Below the pieces are notes generated by a model. The model was not told the origin of the DNA. It saw only the letters and a list, made by a program, of their open reading frames with translations, and made no database searches. From assembly GCF_011316935.1 (NCBI RefSeq), contig NZ_WLYS01000001.1:186001-250000 (forward strand): a stretch of 64,000 bases of DNA. The letters run 5' to 3'. Below, in pieces: positions 1-9,239 of the stretch (position 1 is the stretch's first letter; each line of letters opens with the position of its first letter). The stretch is from Sphingobacterium chungjuense (GTDB lineage Bacteria > Bacteroidota > Bacteroidia > Sphingobacteriales > Sphingobacteriaceae). A program made the translations under genes and the position numbers.

Positions 1-149
1 GTATTCCTAATGGGATACTATACCTAAAGGGTGGCGATTTGCGCGAAGAGATCAAAGAGGCAAAAGTGACTTCAGATTTGATTCCGCTAACAGATTATTT
101 CAAAGAGGAATTCTTCGACACGAAATACGTGTTGTATATTCCGATGTAA
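1..149 (+). CDS. rsmG: 16S rRNA (guanine-N7) methyltransferase RsmG, C-terminal fragment
   Basis: Only the last 48 codons are inside the window; the reading frame enters at base 3 and stops with TAA at 147-149. The fragment reads IPNGILYLKGGDL, then ends in FFDTKYVLYIPM. A Gly-Gly-Asp-Leu stretch followed by a short tail ending in an aromatic/Val/Tyr strand is what the C-terminus of Bacteroidetes RsmG (GidB) looks like. RsmG uses SAM to methylate G527 of 16S rRNA. The SAM-binding core lies upstream of the window, so the call rests on a short tail only. It converges on the minus-strand gene at 177-785. Confidence 0.7.
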   Translation, partial: IPNGILYLKGGDLREEIKEAKVTSDLIPLTDYFKEEFFDTKYVLYIPM

Positions 150-168
150 CAATAAGGCTATTCAGATA

Positions 169-205
169 AAACGCCATCATTTTCTATCGTAAAATGATGG
201 CATTT
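169..205. terminator. Bidirectional terminator hairpin between rsmG and the 177-785 gene
   Basis: Bases 173-183 (gccatcatttt) pair perfectly with 191-201, and after one mismatch three more A-T pairs follow, so A and T runs flank the stem on both sides. It lies between two convergent genes and contains the stop codon of the minus-strand gene. Confidence 0.7.
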
Positions 206-785
206 CTTTTATAGGCAAAGCCAAATATTCGCGAATATAGCTAGCAGAATCTCCGTAATTACGCAACCGTTTAAACAAGTAGTCAAGCTGCTCATACTCT
301 TCTGCAACAACCCACCAATCATAGCTAGGTTGGTAATAGCGTCTAAAATCTTCTAGTTGTTGTCCGTCTAATTTTGCAAGCTGTTGTGTGAGTGGATACC
401 AAGTTTGATTAACTTTATCGCTTTCGAATCTGTCTTTCAACACTTTCTGCATACTTCGAGCACGTTTACCAGAAGTCGAAAAGTGATTGTAGATTTTATT
501 GATATTAATGACAATGACTGGAGGAAAAATATTGATAGCCTCAATCATATTTTTGTTGTCGCCGTGCAGGTAAATAATCCGATATTCACTACTATCGCGT
601 TTAAATTGCTCTTCAGGAGTAAGTACTTCACGCTTAATTATGACCTCTTCAATACCAATCGTATCACGACGCGGCGCAATGGTATCCGTCACTTCTTGCC
701 AGTGATGTGTATTTTTGATTGCTGGGGAATTTGTATTTAGCCCCAATGCGGCGGGAAAAATCAGCAGGAATAACGAGCGCAACAT
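177..785 (-). CDS. Hypothetical exported protein (202 aa)
   Basis: I do not recognise this protein. It begins with a hydrophobic leader (LRSLFLLIFPAALGL), so it is probably exported to the periplasm. The rest is soluble, charged and rich in Tyr/Trp near the end (YYQPSYDWWVVAEEYEQLDYL). A central hydrophobic stretch, INIFPPVIVININKIYNHF, is too interrupted to be a clear membrane helix. Only one ATG fits before the leader. It is a single gene, convergent with rsmG and separated from the 833-1069 gene by 47 bases. Bacteroidetes genomes carry many lineage-specific exported proteins of this size. Confidence 0.6.
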   Translation of the reverse strand: MLRSLFLLIFPAALGLNTNSPAIKNTHHWQEVTDTIAPRRDTIGIEEVIIKREVLTPEEQFKRDSSEYRIIYLHGDNKNMIEAINIFPPVIVININKIYNHFSTSGKRARSMQKVLKDRFESDKVNQTWYPLTQQLAKLDGQQLEDFRRYYQPSYDWWVVAEEYEQLDYLFKRLRNYGDSASYIREYLALPIKEMPSFYDRK

Positions 786-832
786 AACAAGATATTTTTA
801 AGCCTTCGATCCGCTGGAAATTTTTTCAAGTA

Positions 833-1069
833 TTACCCTTCCTGAGCGGTAATTTCGCGCCCAATTAACAACACTTCTTCATCCATTCCAAATAAGGGCA
901 AACCGGTTTCAGGATGGAGCTTAAGCCAAGCGGTTTCGGTATCTCGAATGATTTGAACATATTCTTTGCCATCCTTAAAAATAGTATAAGTATCCTTTTC
1001 ATCTGGAAAAACAGAGTAATCCACTCCATTAATTTCAATGTCAAAAGGTTCCGGTGTATTCATTTCCAT
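833..1069 (-). CDS. Hypothetical small cytoplasmic protein (78 aa)
   Basis: Unrecognised, acidic, without a signal peptide or membrane segment. It contains the phrases FDIEINGVDYSVFPDEKDTY and GLPLFGMDEEVLLIG, which look like short beta strands of a compact fold. The start could be Met1 or Met3 (MEMNTPEP). The balanced amino acid composition and the lack of a plausible gene on the other strand argue that it is real. It is oriented away from dprA, with which it shares the 134-base upstream region. Confidence 0.5.
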   Translation of the reverse strand: MEMNTPEPFDIEINGVDYSVFPDEKDTYTIFKDGKEYVQIIRDTETAWLKLHPETGLPLFGMDEEVLLIGREITAQEG

Positions 1070-1203
1070 GGTATTTATATTTAATTAACGATGCATTCTT
1101 TTATAGGATCATCAAAGATAAAACAATTCAAATGACCAACCTATTCAATCTAAAACTTCAATATTTCTATAAATAAACTATATTTATCATTTAAAGAAAA
1201 TAA

Positions 1204-2307
1204 ATGAGCTTAATACACAAAATAGCCTTAGGACTAATATCAGGCATTGGCCCTCGCTTGGCCAAAAATCTCCTACAATATTTCGGAAGCGCACAAGATG
1301 TGTTTAGCACGTCCGCGCAAGAGTTGATGGCAGTAGCTGGCATAGGACCCGCATTGGCCAAAACCATTTTGCAACGAGATTTCATGCAGCAAGCGAAATT
1401 TGAATGTGATTTCATCGAACGCCACGATATACAACCGCTCTGGATCGAAGACAGCACCTATCCGCATCGATTACAAACCTGTGATGACGCACCGCCGCTT
1501 TTGTATTACAAAGGAAATGCGGATCTCAACAACCGCTACATCATTAGCATCGTAGGCACTCGAAATGCAACCAGCTATGGAAAAAGGCTTTGCGAAGATC
1601 TCATCAGAGAGTTGGCAGATTTGCAGCCGCTCATTGTCAGTGGTCTAGCCTATGGCATTGATGTGACAGCGCATCGTGCGGCAGTGTCTTGTGGTTTGCC
1701 CACTATCGGATTGCTTGGACACGGACTGGATCGGATTTATCCTGCGGCACATCGCGAAGTAGCCAGCAGCATGATAGAAAATGGTGGTTTGTTGACAGAA
1801 TTTCCTTCTCAGACCAAACCCGAAAGAGCGCATTTCCCGATGCGAAATCGCCTTATTGCGGGCTTAGCTGACGTCACTATTGTGATCGAAGCTGGGATTA
1901 AAGGGGGCGCACTAATCACTGCCGAAATGGCCAACAGCTATAATCGCGATGTTTGCGCTTTTCCGGGCAGCGTGGACAAAACCTATTCAGAAGGATGTAA
2001 TTATCTTATAAAAACACATCGCGCGCACCTAATTCGGCACGCCGAAGATCTTCGATATTTGATGAATTGGGAAAAAGAAACCCCAAAACAAATTACGCAG
2101 CAGCTATCGCTACTCCCGCCTTCTCTCAGCAAAGACGAGCAAAAAGTATTCTTGTATCTACAACAGATGGAGCAAGCTACTGTGGATGAAATCGCGATGC
2201 ACCTCGATTGGCCGCAGAGCAAATTAGCCATCGTATTGCTCGAAATGGAGATGAATGAAGTTATTCTTTCGTTGCCCGGAAAGATCTATCGAAGCATGAT
2301 CAGCTAA
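1204..2307 (+). CDS. dprA: DNA-processing protein DprA (Smf)
   Basis: DprA binds incoming single-stranded DNA and loads RecA on it during natural transformation; it is also present in many species not known to be competent. Visible domains: N-terminal helix-hairpin-helix pair (GLISGIGPRLAK near residue 12 and VAGIGPALAKT near 45), a Rossmann-like core with IVGTRNATSYGKRL, SGLAYGIDVTAHRAA, GLLGHGLDRIYPAAHRE and the GGALITAEMA loop, then a C-terminal winged helix (about residues 305-365). At 367 aa it is full length for the family. recA lies 7.7 kb downstream in the same window but not in the same operon. A 7-of-8 match to the -7 box (tatattta) is found at about 1167. Confidence 0.95.
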   Translation: MSLIHKIALGLISGIGPRLAKNLLQYFGSAQDVFSTSAQELMAVAGIGPALAKTILQRDFMQQAKFECDFIERHDIQPLWIEDSTYPHRLQTCDDAPPLLYYKGNADLNNRYIISIVGTRNATSYGKRLCEDLIRELADLQPLIVSGLAYGIDVTAHRAAVSCGLPTIGLLGHGLDRIYPAAHREVASSMIENGGLLTEFPSQTKPERAHFPMRNRLIAGLADVTIVIEAGIKGGALITAEMANSYNRDVCAFPGSVDKTYSEGCNYLIKTHRAHLIRHAEDLRYLMNWEKETPKQITQQLSLLPPSLSKDEQKVFLYLQQMEQATVDEIAMHLDWPQSKLAIVLLEMEMNEVILSLPGKIYRSMIS

Positions 2308-2397
2308 AGCACAAAAAACCACAAACAATTTTCTGACTGTAAATCAAGGCGCTAGCGACAAAGCGCAATTTTAATTTCATTGCTATCATTTTTTTCC

Positions 2398-2405
2398 TAC
2401 TTTTG
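2398..2405 (+). promoter_or_regulatory. -7 promoter element of the SRP RNA gene
   Basis: TACTTTTG is a perfect TAnnTTTG match ending 3 bases before the first base of the RNA helix, so the predicted start of transcription coincides with the RNA 5' end. No convincing -33 element at normal spacing. Confidence 0.65.
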
Positions 2406-2408
2406 CCG

Positions 2409-2505
2409 TGGGTAAGTCCTTTACGACCAGCTCCTGTTGACTCCCCCAGGTTGGGAACAAAGCAAGGGTAAATGGTTGAGCGGTGCGATAAAGGTAGCTT
2501 ACCCA
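2409..2505 (+). ncRNA. ffs: Signal recognition particle RNA, small bacterial type (4.5S-like)
   Basis: This is the RNA scaffold of the signal recognition particle that binds Ffh (encoded at 37780-39123) and targets membrane proteins to the Sec translocon. The two ends, TGGGTAAG at 2409-2416 and CTTACCCA at 2498-2505, are exact reverse complements. The apex holds the conserved Ffh-binding domain: CAGGTTGGGAACAAAGCA aligns base for base with the E. coli domain IV loop CAGGTCCGGAAGGAAGCA, including the GGAA tetraloop and the AGCA side of the asymmetric loop. A T-rich stretch follows at 2506-2520 and would end transcription. The remaining bases of the 2308-2655 interval hold nothing else I can identify. 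Confidence 0.92.
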
Positions 2506-2655
2506 TTTTTTATTTCCTTTTTTGTAGCGTCAGGTTCTAGTGACGCTTCCGTTTTCAGACATTTTCTTATCACTTCGCAAATCGCACTTTTTGGCTTATG
2601 CTTCATGTGGTAAGCAATATTTTTCGTTTCTTTGTAGTTCGTTTAAAAAATTGCT

Positions 2656-3498
2656 ATGAGTTGGTTTAAAAGAAATACGGCGGGAATCGTCACTGCTACC
2701 GAAAATAAAAAAGAAGCGCCAGATGGCATGTGGAACAAATGCCCGAACTGCAAAAAAGCGCTTTTGAATGTCGAGCAGGTCGAAAACAGCTATGTTTGTC
2801 ACTACTGTGATTATCATATTCGGATCGGTTCTGCTGCTTATTTCTCTGTACTTTTTGATAACAACGATTTCCAAGAGTTATTTGCTAATATGCAAGCAGG
2901 CGACCCACTGGGTTTTGTAGACAGCAAACCATACAAAGAAAGATTGCTAGAAAGCCAAGCCAAAACAGGCTTGAAAGATGCGATTCGTTGCGGACATGGA
3001 AAGGTCGAAGGACAAGACATCGTCATTGCGTGTATGGATTTCAACTTTATTGGTGGATCGATGGGGTCTGTTGTGGGTGAAAAGATCGCAAGATCGATCG
3101 ACTATTGTTTGGAGCACAAGCTCCCTTTTATGTTGATCTCAAAATCTGGTGGAGCACGTATGATGGAAGCGGCTTTCTCGCTGATGCAGATGGCAAAAAC
3201 GTCAGCCAAATTGGCTTTACTAAGCAAAGCTAAATTACCCTATATCTGCTTATTGACAGATCCTACCACAGGTGGGGTAACTGCTTCTTACGCCATGTTG
3301 GGCGACATTAATATTGCAGAACCTGGCGCATTAATCGGCTTTGCTGGCCCGCGCGTCATTAAAGAGACCATCAAAAAAGATTTACCGAAAGGATTCCAAA
3401 CTTCTGAGTTTGTATTAGAACACGGATTTTTGGATTTCATTGTGGATCGTAGACAGCTGAAATCTAAATTAGCTACTTTTCTACGTCATGTAAACTAG
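2656..3498 (+). CDS. accD: Acetyl-CoA carboxylase carboxyltransferase subunit beta
   Basis: AccD pairs with AccA to move the carboxyl group from carboxybiotin to acetyl-CoA, making malonyl-CoA for fatty acid synthesis. The N-terminal zinc ribbon is intact: Cys29-x2-Cys32 (CPNC) and Cys48-x2-Cys51 (CHYC). The crotonase-fold core carries [17 protein letters not shown] and [19 protein letters not shown], the oxyanion-hole glycines of the family. Length (280 aa) is normal. The other carboxylase subunits accB and accC are 12 kb away at 14706-16618; accA is not in the window. It is a single gene, closed by a strong terminator. Confidence 0.97.
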   Translation: MSWFKRNTAGIVTATENKKEAPDGMWNKCPNCKKALLNVEQVENSYVCHYCDYHIRIGSAAYFSVLFDNNDFQELFANMQAGDPLGFVDSKPYKERLLESQAKTGLKDAIRCGHGKVEGQDIVIACMDFNFIGGSMGSVVGEKIARSIDYCLEHKLPFMLISKSGGARMMEAAFSLMQMAKTSAKLALLSKAKLPYICLLTDPTTGGVTASYAMLGDINIAEPGALIGFAGPRVIKETIKKDLPKGFQTSEFVLEHGFLDFIVDRRQLKSKLATFLRHVN

Positions 3499-3509
3499 GT
3501 ATAATGTCT

Positions 3510-3555
3510 ATTACATAACAAAGGGCACTTCACGGAGTGCCCTTTGTTATGTAAT
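3510..3555. terminator. Terminator hairpin after accD
   Basis: A perfect 20-bp inverted repeat (3510-3529 with 3536-3555) with a 6-base loop. The AT-rich foot of the stem supplies the T tract. Confidence 0.8.
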
Positions 3556-3576
3556 ATCTACACGCCATTCTGCCAC

Positions 3577-3607
3577 TTGAATATATAGACAACTTTCAGT
3601 AAGTTTG
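3577..3607 (+). promoter_or_regulatory. Promoter of the MerR-family gene
   Basis: TTG at 3577-3579, 20-bp spacer, then TAAGTTTG at 3600-3607, a perfect -7 element. The predicted start (about 3612) lies downstream of the TTG codon at 3605, which supports ATG 3629 as the real translation start. Confidence 0.6.
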
Positions 3608-3628
3608 TTATTAATAGAAACACCGGCA

Positions 3629-3964
3629 ATGCCATACAAAGAGCGCGAAATAAACAAATTGTATTACACCATGGGTGAAGTGACTAGCATGTTTGATGTC
3701 AACGCTTCCCAAATTCGTTTTTATGAGCGGGAGTTTGACATTATTCAACCCAAAAAGAATAAGAAAGGCAATCGGCTATTCACGCAAGAAGATATTTCCA
3801 ATTTGAAAATCATCTTCAATCTGGTAAAAGACAAGGGCTATACGCTGCAAGGTGCTCGGGAATTTTTGAGGCAGAATAAAAATGAAGCCAAAGAAAACCA
3901 ACGTGTGGTGGAATCACTCGAAAAATTAAAGCACTTTTTACTCGAAGTACGCGACAGCTTGTAA
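3629..3964 (+). CDS. MerR-family transcriptional regulator
   Basis: A 111-residue one-domain DNA-binding protein. After a short lead, YYTMGEVTSMFDVNASQIRF is the winged helix-turn-helix of the MerR family (the usual 'sIGEvA...tiRyYE' pattern), followed by YEREFDIIQP and RLFTQEDISNLKII. It ends with a short dimerising helix (NQRVVESLEKLKHFLLEV) and has no effector-binding domain. Proteins of this type are widespread in Bacteroidetes; the signal and target genes are unknown. I chose ATG 3629 rather than the in-frame TTG 3605 because the TTG lies inside the promoter element. Confidence 0.85.
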   Translation: MPYKEREINKLYYTMGEVTSMFDVNASQIRFYEREFDIIQPKKNKKGNRLFTQEDISNLKIIFNLVKDKGYTLQGAREFLRQNKNEAKENQRVVESLEKLKHFLLEVRDSL

Positions 3965-3976
3965 ATTCGCTCTTAG

Positions 3977-4468
3977 CTAGCGGCCATTTAACTCAATCAC
4001 TTCCATATTCTCTGCCCGATCACCGACGATGTCGAACCGCATCAACGTGCGCACCTTATGCCAGCCTTGCTTGCCGGCTGCGCCGGGATTAAGATGCAAT
4101 AATTGCAACCGGGGATCATACTGTACTTTCAGAATATGAGAATGCCCGCTGATAAATAATTTGGGAGGATTTCGCTGTATATCTGCTTTTACGGCTGGTG
4201 CATACCTGCCCGGATAACCGCCAATGTGCGTCATCCACACATCCATTTCCTCGCAGGTGAAGCGCAGATGTTCAGGATACGTTGCGCGAATATCTTGTCC
4301 ATCAATATTACCATACACGCCGCGCAATGGTTTAAAGGCAGCCAACTTCTCCGCTACTTCCCCATTACCAAAATCACCCGCATGCCACACTTCATCACAA
4401 GCATCAAAGTGATGAAAAACCGCATCATCTAAAAAACTATGTGTATCTGAAAGCAAACCAATTTTCAT
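3977..4468 (-). CDS. Metallophosphoesterase, YfcE/MJ0936 family
   Basis: A two-metal phosphodiesterase of about 163 residues. The ligand motifs are all visible in order: LLSDTHS (D-x-H), HAGDFG (GD-x-x), YGNID (GN-D equivalent of GNHD), WMTHIGG, and SGHSHILK (GHTH-like). This matches the small stand-alone YfcE/MJ0936 subgroup; the physiological substrate is not known and assays in related proteins use artificial phosphodiesters. The start is Met at 4468 (KIGLLSDTHS), because the family begins right there; a longer in-frame reading would add a 12-residue lead of no family character. Convergent with the MerR gene. Confidence 0.88.
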   Translation of the reverse strand: MKIGLLSDTHSFLDDAVFHHFDACDEVWHAGDFGNGEVAEKLAAFKPLRGVYGNIDGQDIRATYPEHLRFTCEEMDVWMTHIGGYPGRYAPAVKADIQRNPPKLFISGHSHILKVQYDPRLQLLHLNPGAAGKQGWHKVRTLMRFDIVGDRAENMEVIELNGR

Positions 4469-4525
4469 AAAGATAAAGGTAGTCTGCCCTTGGCAAGATA
4501 ACAAGCCAAGCGGTAATTTTCTCGA

Positions 4526-5233
4526 TCAAAAAGCGAGAAAAAAATCTTTCAGCAAGGTTCTGTAAGCAGCGCTGTAGACGCCTTTAGATTCGTAAATTAC
4601 AAAATTAGAATACTCCGTTTGCACCTCATTCCTATTTCGAATCAGACGAATAATACGACGGATAGGCAGCGAATCCGCAAACGAAGAAATCGTCATATCT
4701 CGCTGCAACACTAAATCATGGTCAGACGCCTTCGCAATCACTGCATCTGCTAATTCAGGCGGAAGAATCAACTCCATCGCTCCTCTTGTGGAGAGGTGCA
4801 CCTCTGCGTAGCTGAGCAGATCATCAAAGAAAGTCATATCGGTATGCCGCGCTTGCTTTTTACGCGCATCAGGATTATGCAGCGTATTTACGTAAAAAGG
4901 CGGATTACTCACAATCAAATCTATCGGATGTGGCGGTTGGAAATCCTGAAAGGCACTATGCGATACCAGCAATCGATTAGAAAATGGCGATTGCAAAGCA
5001 TTATTTGCGGCCGCGGCCGCAGAAGATGCATCAATCTCCAAGCCAGTAATATTCGCGTTAGGAAATCGTTGTGCCAGCATCAAGGCAATAACACTAGTAC
5101 CTGTCCCGATATCTAAAACCGTTTGTGCATCCTCACCAATGGCTAGAGCGCCTAGCAGCACGCCGTCGGTATTAATGCGCATAGCACATCCCGTCTGATC
5201 TATCGCAAAGCGCTTGAAACGAAAAACACTCAT
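4526..5233 (-). CDS. trmN6: tRNA1(Val) (adenine-37-N6) methyltransferase
   Basis: A class I SAM-dependent methyltransferase. FRFKRFAIDQTGCAMRINTD at the N-terminus is the signature of the TrmN6 (YfiC) family; VLDIGTGTSVIALMLAQR is the SAM-binding motif I and SNPPFYV is the NPPF catalytic motif for N6-adenine methylation. Length about 235 aa is normal. ATG 5233 was preferred to GTG 5236. A perfect -7 box on this strand ends 5 bases before the ATG, so the mRNA should be leaderless. The gene diverges from the exported protein at 5343. Confidence 0.93.
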   Translation of the reverse strand: MSVFRFKRFAIDQTGCAMRINTDGVLLGALAIGEDAQTVLDIGTGTSVIALMLAQRFPNANITGLEIDASSAAAAANNALQSPFSNRLLVSHSAFQDFQPPHPIDLIVSNPPFYVNTLHNPDARKKQARHTDMTFFDDLLSYAEVHLSTRGAMELILPPELADAVIAKASDHDLVLQRDMTISSFADSLPIRRIIRLIRNRNEVQTEYSNFVIYESKGVYSAAYRTLLKDFFLAF

Positions 5234-5238
5234 CACTG

Positions 5239-5246
5239 CAAAAATA
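5239..5246 (-). promoter_or_regulatory. -7 element of trmN6, 5 bases before the start codon
   Basis: Plus-strand CAAAAATA reads TATTTTTG on the minus strand, a perfect TAnnTTTG. Its last base is 5239 and the ATG begins at 5233. The -33 region is weak. Confidence 0.55.
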
Positions 5247-5250
5247 CATT

Positions 5251-5281
5251 TTTACTCTCAGTGTAGACATTTGTATATTTG
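5251..5281 (+). promoter_or_regulatory. Promoter of the 5343-6479 gene
   Basis: TATATTTG at 5274-5281 is a perfect -7 element, with TTTA (one base from TTTG) at 5251-5254, 19 bp upstream. It lies back to back with the trmN6 promoter. Confidence 0.5.
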
Positions 5282-5342
5282 CTTAAACTTTTTCGAAGTT
5301 TATAGGTCTAAAGTATTCCAACATCAAACAATATCAAATTAT

Positions 5343-6479
5343 ATGCACCGACTATATACGCTTTACAGCGTTTTCTGTTTTTATCTTTTAGCGCTGGCTT
5401 TGCCTGCTTCAGGACAACAAACCGCCGCACAAGACCCATCTTGCGAACGCGTAACTGAAGCTGCTCTTCCAAAAATCGTGGAGCTACTAAACAAAAACGA
5501 TTTCGCCGCAATGGAACAAGTGCTACAAACCATCGAAAGCAGTTGCGGGCCTAATGAAGTGACACAAAGACTTCGTATTATTGGTCAGCTTATCAGAAAG
5601 CAACCTACCAAACCAGCCATTCAGAGTTATATCCAGCAAGGAAAGGATAATGAATTGATGATTCGCTGGGATAATGCTTCTGAAAACAATTATCAAAACA
5701 TCTACAACAAAGACAAAGCAGCTTATCACTTCGTTCCTTTACGACATACGGTCGACTCTTTAACACAAGTTAAAGCGGCGGCGCTTATTGGATCAGATTT
5801 TTACAGTCTCACGGAAATGGAAGAAGCGATCGCTTACCTTTTCTCCGATCACATTAGCACATATTTAATTCGCATGCAAAAGGAAAAACCTGTTACCCGT
5901 ATGGAACAACTACAAGAGGTAGAATTATACAAAATGGGTTGGGGATTTGCGGCGAGTGTTGGTCTATACCGCCCGTTGAATGCCGTTAATCCGGTATACA
6001 ACGATTTGGCGATTTATGGATTCTCTTTCATTAGCCCATTGGCCAATGATTGGGTTTTCGATGGTTTCTTTAAATATCGTCCAGCCAGAAATTCCAGAGT
6101 TTTCGAATATCAAACAGAACCAAATAGCAATCAATCTGATCTGTTAGAGCCATTAACCACGTATATGTTTGGTGGTTCGGCAGGGTATAAGTTTTTGGAT
6201 GCAGGCAAGTTCCTCATGATCGGAAAAGCAGGATTGGCGTACGAAATGTCGTACAATAGATCTCTCAATATGCGGTATGGCGATGGCTATCCGGTATATG
6301 TGACCAGACCACAAACCTTTAACCTGTCGACAGGCGTTTCTGCGATGCAGCATGTCGGTCGTACCAGCTTTGTTGGTGCACAAATTCAATATCATTACTC
6401 GCCTTACAGCATTGATAGCCGATTGATTACCCCAATCGCATCTGACTACGTTAGTTTCGAGCTTTTCTTTAAGTTTTAA
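5343..6479 (+). CDS. Exported protein of unknown function with a barrel-like C-terminal half
   Basis: Starting at ATG 5343 gives 378 residues with a clear signal peptide (LYSVFCFYLLALALPASGQQ). Residues about 25-75 (PSCERVTEAALPKIVELLNK) look like a small helical domain with two cysteines. The C-terminal half alternates hydrophobic and polar residues and ends in SDYVSFELFFKF, with a final Phe as in outer-membrane beta barrels. Glycine- and aromatic-rich strands such as YGFSFISPLANDWVFDGFFK support a surface or outer-membrane location. I do not recognise a named family. A longer reading from 5214 would overlap trmN6 and run upstream of the promoter, so it was not used. Confidence 0.75.
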   Translation: MHRLYTLYSVFCFYLLALALPASGQQTAAQDPSCERVTEAALPKIVELLNKNDFAAMEQVLQTIESSCGPNEVTQRLRIIGQLIRKQPTKPAIQSYIQQGKDNELMIRWDNASENNYQNIYNKDKAAYHFVPLRHTVDSLTQVKAAALIGSDFYSLTEMEEAIAYLFSDHISTYLIRMQKEKPVTRMEQLQEVELYKMGWGFAASVGLYRPLNAVNPVYNDLAIYGFSFISPLANDWVFDGFFKYRPARNSRVFEYQTEPNSNQSDLLEPLTTYMFGGSAGYKFLDAGKFLMIGKAGLAYEMSYNRSLNMRYGDGYPVYVTRPQTFNLSTGVSAMQHVGRTSFVGAQIQYHYSPYSIDSRLITPIASDYVSFELFFKF

Positions 6480-6503
6480 AAAAAAGCCATCCTATTTTAA
6501 AGC

Positions 6504-6540
6504 AAAATAAGCGGACTACCTGAGGTAGCCCGCTTATTTT
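6504..6540. terminator. Bidirectional terminator between the 5343-6479 gene and mutS
   Basis: AAAATAAGCGG (6504-6514) pairs with 6530-6540 and CTACC (6516-6520) with 6524-6528, around a 3-base loop and one A-C mismatch. A/T tracts on both ends serve the two convergent genes. Confidence 0.8.
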
Positions 6541-6564
6541 ATTCTGTACGAGATTGTGGCGAAC

Positions 6565-9174
6565 CTAATGCTTTAGCACACGTTGAATCTCATCCAATTT
6601 CATCAATGCCTCTACGGGAGTCAGTGTATTCACGTCTAAGTTATTCAGCATATCGCGAATCTTTTCTAGGATCGGATCATCGATAGCAAACATCTGCAAC
6701 TGATACGCTTGCTTTTGAATTTTGCGCATGCTGTCTTTGATATCTTCACCGCCGGTACGCTCTTGTTCCAGTCGGCGCAAAATGTCATTTGCGCGCGTCA
6801 AAAGCTTGCTCGGCATTCCGGCTAACTTCGCCACATGAATACCGAAGCTATGCTCTGATCCGCCTGGCACCAGCTTTCGGAGGAATATAATCTTATTATT
6901 CAACTCCTTTACCGATACATTAAAGTTTTTGATGCGCGGCATGGACGTGCTCAGCTCGTTAAGCTCATGATAATGGGTGGCAAATAGTGTTTTGGCTCTG
7001 GCAGTTGGGTGATGATGTAAGTATTCGGCGATAGCCCAAGCAATCGAAATTCCATCGTACGTACTCGTTCCTCTACCGATCTCGTCTAACAGGATTAAAC
7101 TACGATCTGAAAGGTTATTCATAATACTGGCCGTCTCATTCATCTCGACCATAAACGTCGATTCGCCAGAAGAAAGATTATCCGAAGCGCCCACGCGGGT
7201 AAATATTTTGTCGACCAAACCAATATGTGCCTCTTTTGCTGGCACAAAAGATCCAATTTGCGCCATCAATACGATCAATCCAGTTTGACGCAATAATGCC
7301 GATTTACCGGCCATATTTGGCCCGGTAATAATGATGATCTGCTGGGATTCCTGATCCAGAAAAGTGTCATTGGTAATATAATCTTCCCCGACGGGCAGGT
7401 TCTTTTCAATCACCGGATGCCGACCACCTTTGATATCTAAAGATTTTCCCTCATTCACCTGTGGTTTTACATAGAAATTCTTCTCTGCTACGACTGCGAA
7501 ATTCAGCAATACATCCAACTTAGCAATTAATTGCGCATTGAGCTGAATGGGTTTAATATACTCCGCAATATCTGCTAAAAGCGCTTGGTAAATCCGATTT
7601 TCGATGGCTTGAATCTTTTCCTCTGCTCCTAAAATTTGCTCCTCATAGGTTTTGAGTTCCTCGGTGATATAACGCTCTGCATTGACCAGCGTTTGCTTAC
7701 GAATCCAACCTTCTGGTACTTTATCTCTATGTGTATTTGTTACTTCCAAATAATAGCCAAACACATTATTAAATGCAATCTTTAAGGAAGGAATGCCGGT
7801 CGCTTCCGCTTCGCGGCGTTGAATTTCCAACAAGTAACCTTTACCGCCAAAGGCGATCTTACGAAGTTTGTCTAATTCCTCATCGACGCCATCGGCGATT
7901 ACATTGCCCTTTTGTAATAAGACCGGTGGCTCTTGTTGCACTTCGCGATCGATCTTGTCACGAATGATCAGGCAGTTGTTAAGTTGCTCAGAAATGATAC
8001 GCAACGAATTGGAATCTGGCAAATCCGTCCGCTCTTTCAGCTTCTCCACCGCGTACAGCGCTCTTTTCAGTTGGATCACCTCGCGTGGATTGGCTTTCTG
8101 TAATCCTATTTTGGAAATCAATCTTTCCAGATCTCCTACTTGCTTAATCTCTTTGACCAGCTCATCGCGAAGTTCCCGATTCTGATCAAAATGATCCACT
8201 ACATCCAAACGTTCTTGAATAGACTTTTGATCTTTGAGTGGCATGATAATCCAACGCTTGAGCAAGCGTGCTCCCATCGGCGATGCCGTATGATCCAGCA
8301 CATCCGATAGCGTTATCGCATTATCATTGGCCGAGCCAATCAACTCCAAATTACGAATGGTAAAGCGATCCAGCCACATGTAGCGATCTTCTTCGATGCG
8401 CGCAATATGCGAGATATGCTGTAGGTTGCGATGCTCCGTTTCGTTGAGGTAATGCAAGGCCACGCCTGCTGCCGTGATGCCCGATGTGAGTCTTTCAACA
8501 CCAAATCCCTTGAGGGAATTGACTTCAAAATGCTTCAATAAAGCTTCCGAAGCATAATCGCCCGTATAGGGCCACTCGTCTAGCGTGTACGTATAATAGG
8601 TCGTACCAAACTGAGCGACAAAATCATTGAACTGTTTCTTGGGAAGAATCACTTCCGTCGGCTTAAAACTTTGCAACAACTTATCTATGTAAGAAGCACT
8701 CCCTTGCGCCACCGAAAACTCGCCCGTAGAAATATCTAAGAAAGCAATTCCATACGTGTTTTTATCTGCAAATACCGACGCTAAGTAATTGTTGGCTTTC
8801 TGCTGCACGATGTTATCGCTGTACGACACACCGGGTGTTACCAATTCGGTTACACCACGTTTTACAATGGTTTTAGTTTGCTTCGGATCTTCCAGCTGAT
8901 CGCAAATGGCTACGCGTTGACCAGCACGCACCAGTTTTGGCAAATAGGTTTCAAGCGAATGATGTGGAAAACCGGCTAACGCCGTTTCCGACTCTGTGCC
9001 ATTCCCACGTTTGGTCAGCACAATGCCTAGTATTCCGGCTGCTTTAATCGCATCCTCTCCAAATGTCTCATAAAAATCTCCCACACGAAACAACAGCAAG
9101 GCACCGGGGTACTTGACCTTGATCGTATTATACTGCTGCATTAAGGGAGTCTGCTTCTTTTCTTTCTTTGCCAA
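6565..9174 (-). CDS. mutS: DNA mismatch repair ATPase MutS
   Basis: MutS finds base mismatches and small loops and recruits MutL. The mismatch-reading motif Phe34-x-Glu36 sits in [11 protein letters not shown]. Further on come the connector and lever domains and the ATPase: [13 protein letters not shown] (Walker A), [11 protein letters not shown] (signature), [16 protein letters not shown] (Walker B) and [11 protein letters not shown]. At 869 aa it is full length for MutS1. It diverges from nth, whose promoter lies in the 65-base gap. No mutL in the window. Confidence 0.98.
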   Translation of the reverse strand: MAKKEKKQTPLMQQYNTIKVKYPGALLLFRVGDFYETFGEDAIKAAGILGIVLTKRGNGTESETALAGFPHHSLETYLPKLVRAGQRVAICDQLEDPKQTKTIVKRGVTELVTPGVSYSDNIVQQKANNYLASVFADKNTYGIAFLDISTGEFSVAQGSASYIDKLLQSFKPTEVILPKKQFNDFVAQFGTTYYTYTLDEWPYTGDYASEALLKHFEVNSLKGFGVERLTSGITAAGVALHYLNETEHRNLQHISHIARIEEDRYMWLDRFTIRNLELIGSANDNAITLSDVLDHTASPMGARLLKRWIIMPLKDQKSIQERLDVVDHFDQNRELRDELVKEIKQVGDLERLISKIGLQKANPREVIQLKRALYAVEKLKERTDLPDSNSLRIISEQLNNCLIIRDKIDREVQQEPPVLLQKGNVIADGVDEELDKLRKIAFGGKGYLLEIQRREAEATGIPSLKIAFNNVFGYYLEVTNTHRDKVPEGWIRKQTLVNAERYITEELKTYEEQILGAEEKIQAIENRIYQALLADIAEYIKPIQLNAQLIAKLDVLLNFAVVAEKNFYVKPQVNEGKSLDIKGGRHPVIEKNLPVGEDYITNDTFLDQESQQIIIITGPNMAGKSALLRQTGLIVLMAQIGSFVPAKEAHIGLVDKIFTRVGASDNLSSGESTFMVEMNETASIMNNLSDRSLILLDEIGRGTSTYDGISIAWAIAEYLHHHPTARAKTLFATHYHELNELSTSMPRIKNFNVSVKELNNKIIFLRKLVPGGSEHSFGIHVAKLAGMPSKLLTRANDILRRLEQERTGGEDIKDSMRKIQKQAYQLQMFAIDDPILEKIRDMLNNLDVNTLTPVEALMKLDEIQRVLKH

Positions 9175-9228
9175 TGGTAATCAGTTTTCGGTTTTAAGCC
9201 GAGTAAAAGTAATAAGGATATTATTAAT

Positions 9229-9236
9229 TATCTTTG
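9229..9236 (+). promoter_or_regulatory. -7 element of nth, 3 bases before the start codon
   Basis: TATCTTTG is a perfect TAnnTTTG and is separated from ATG 9240 by only TCT, so the message would be leaderless. No good -33 match. Confidence 0.5.
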
Positions 9237-9239
9237 TCT

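Noticed and set aside
5214-5342. Upstream extension of the exported-protein gene to 5214
   Set aside because: It overlaps trmN6 and begins upstream of the gene's own promoter; the signal peptide begins at ATG 5343.
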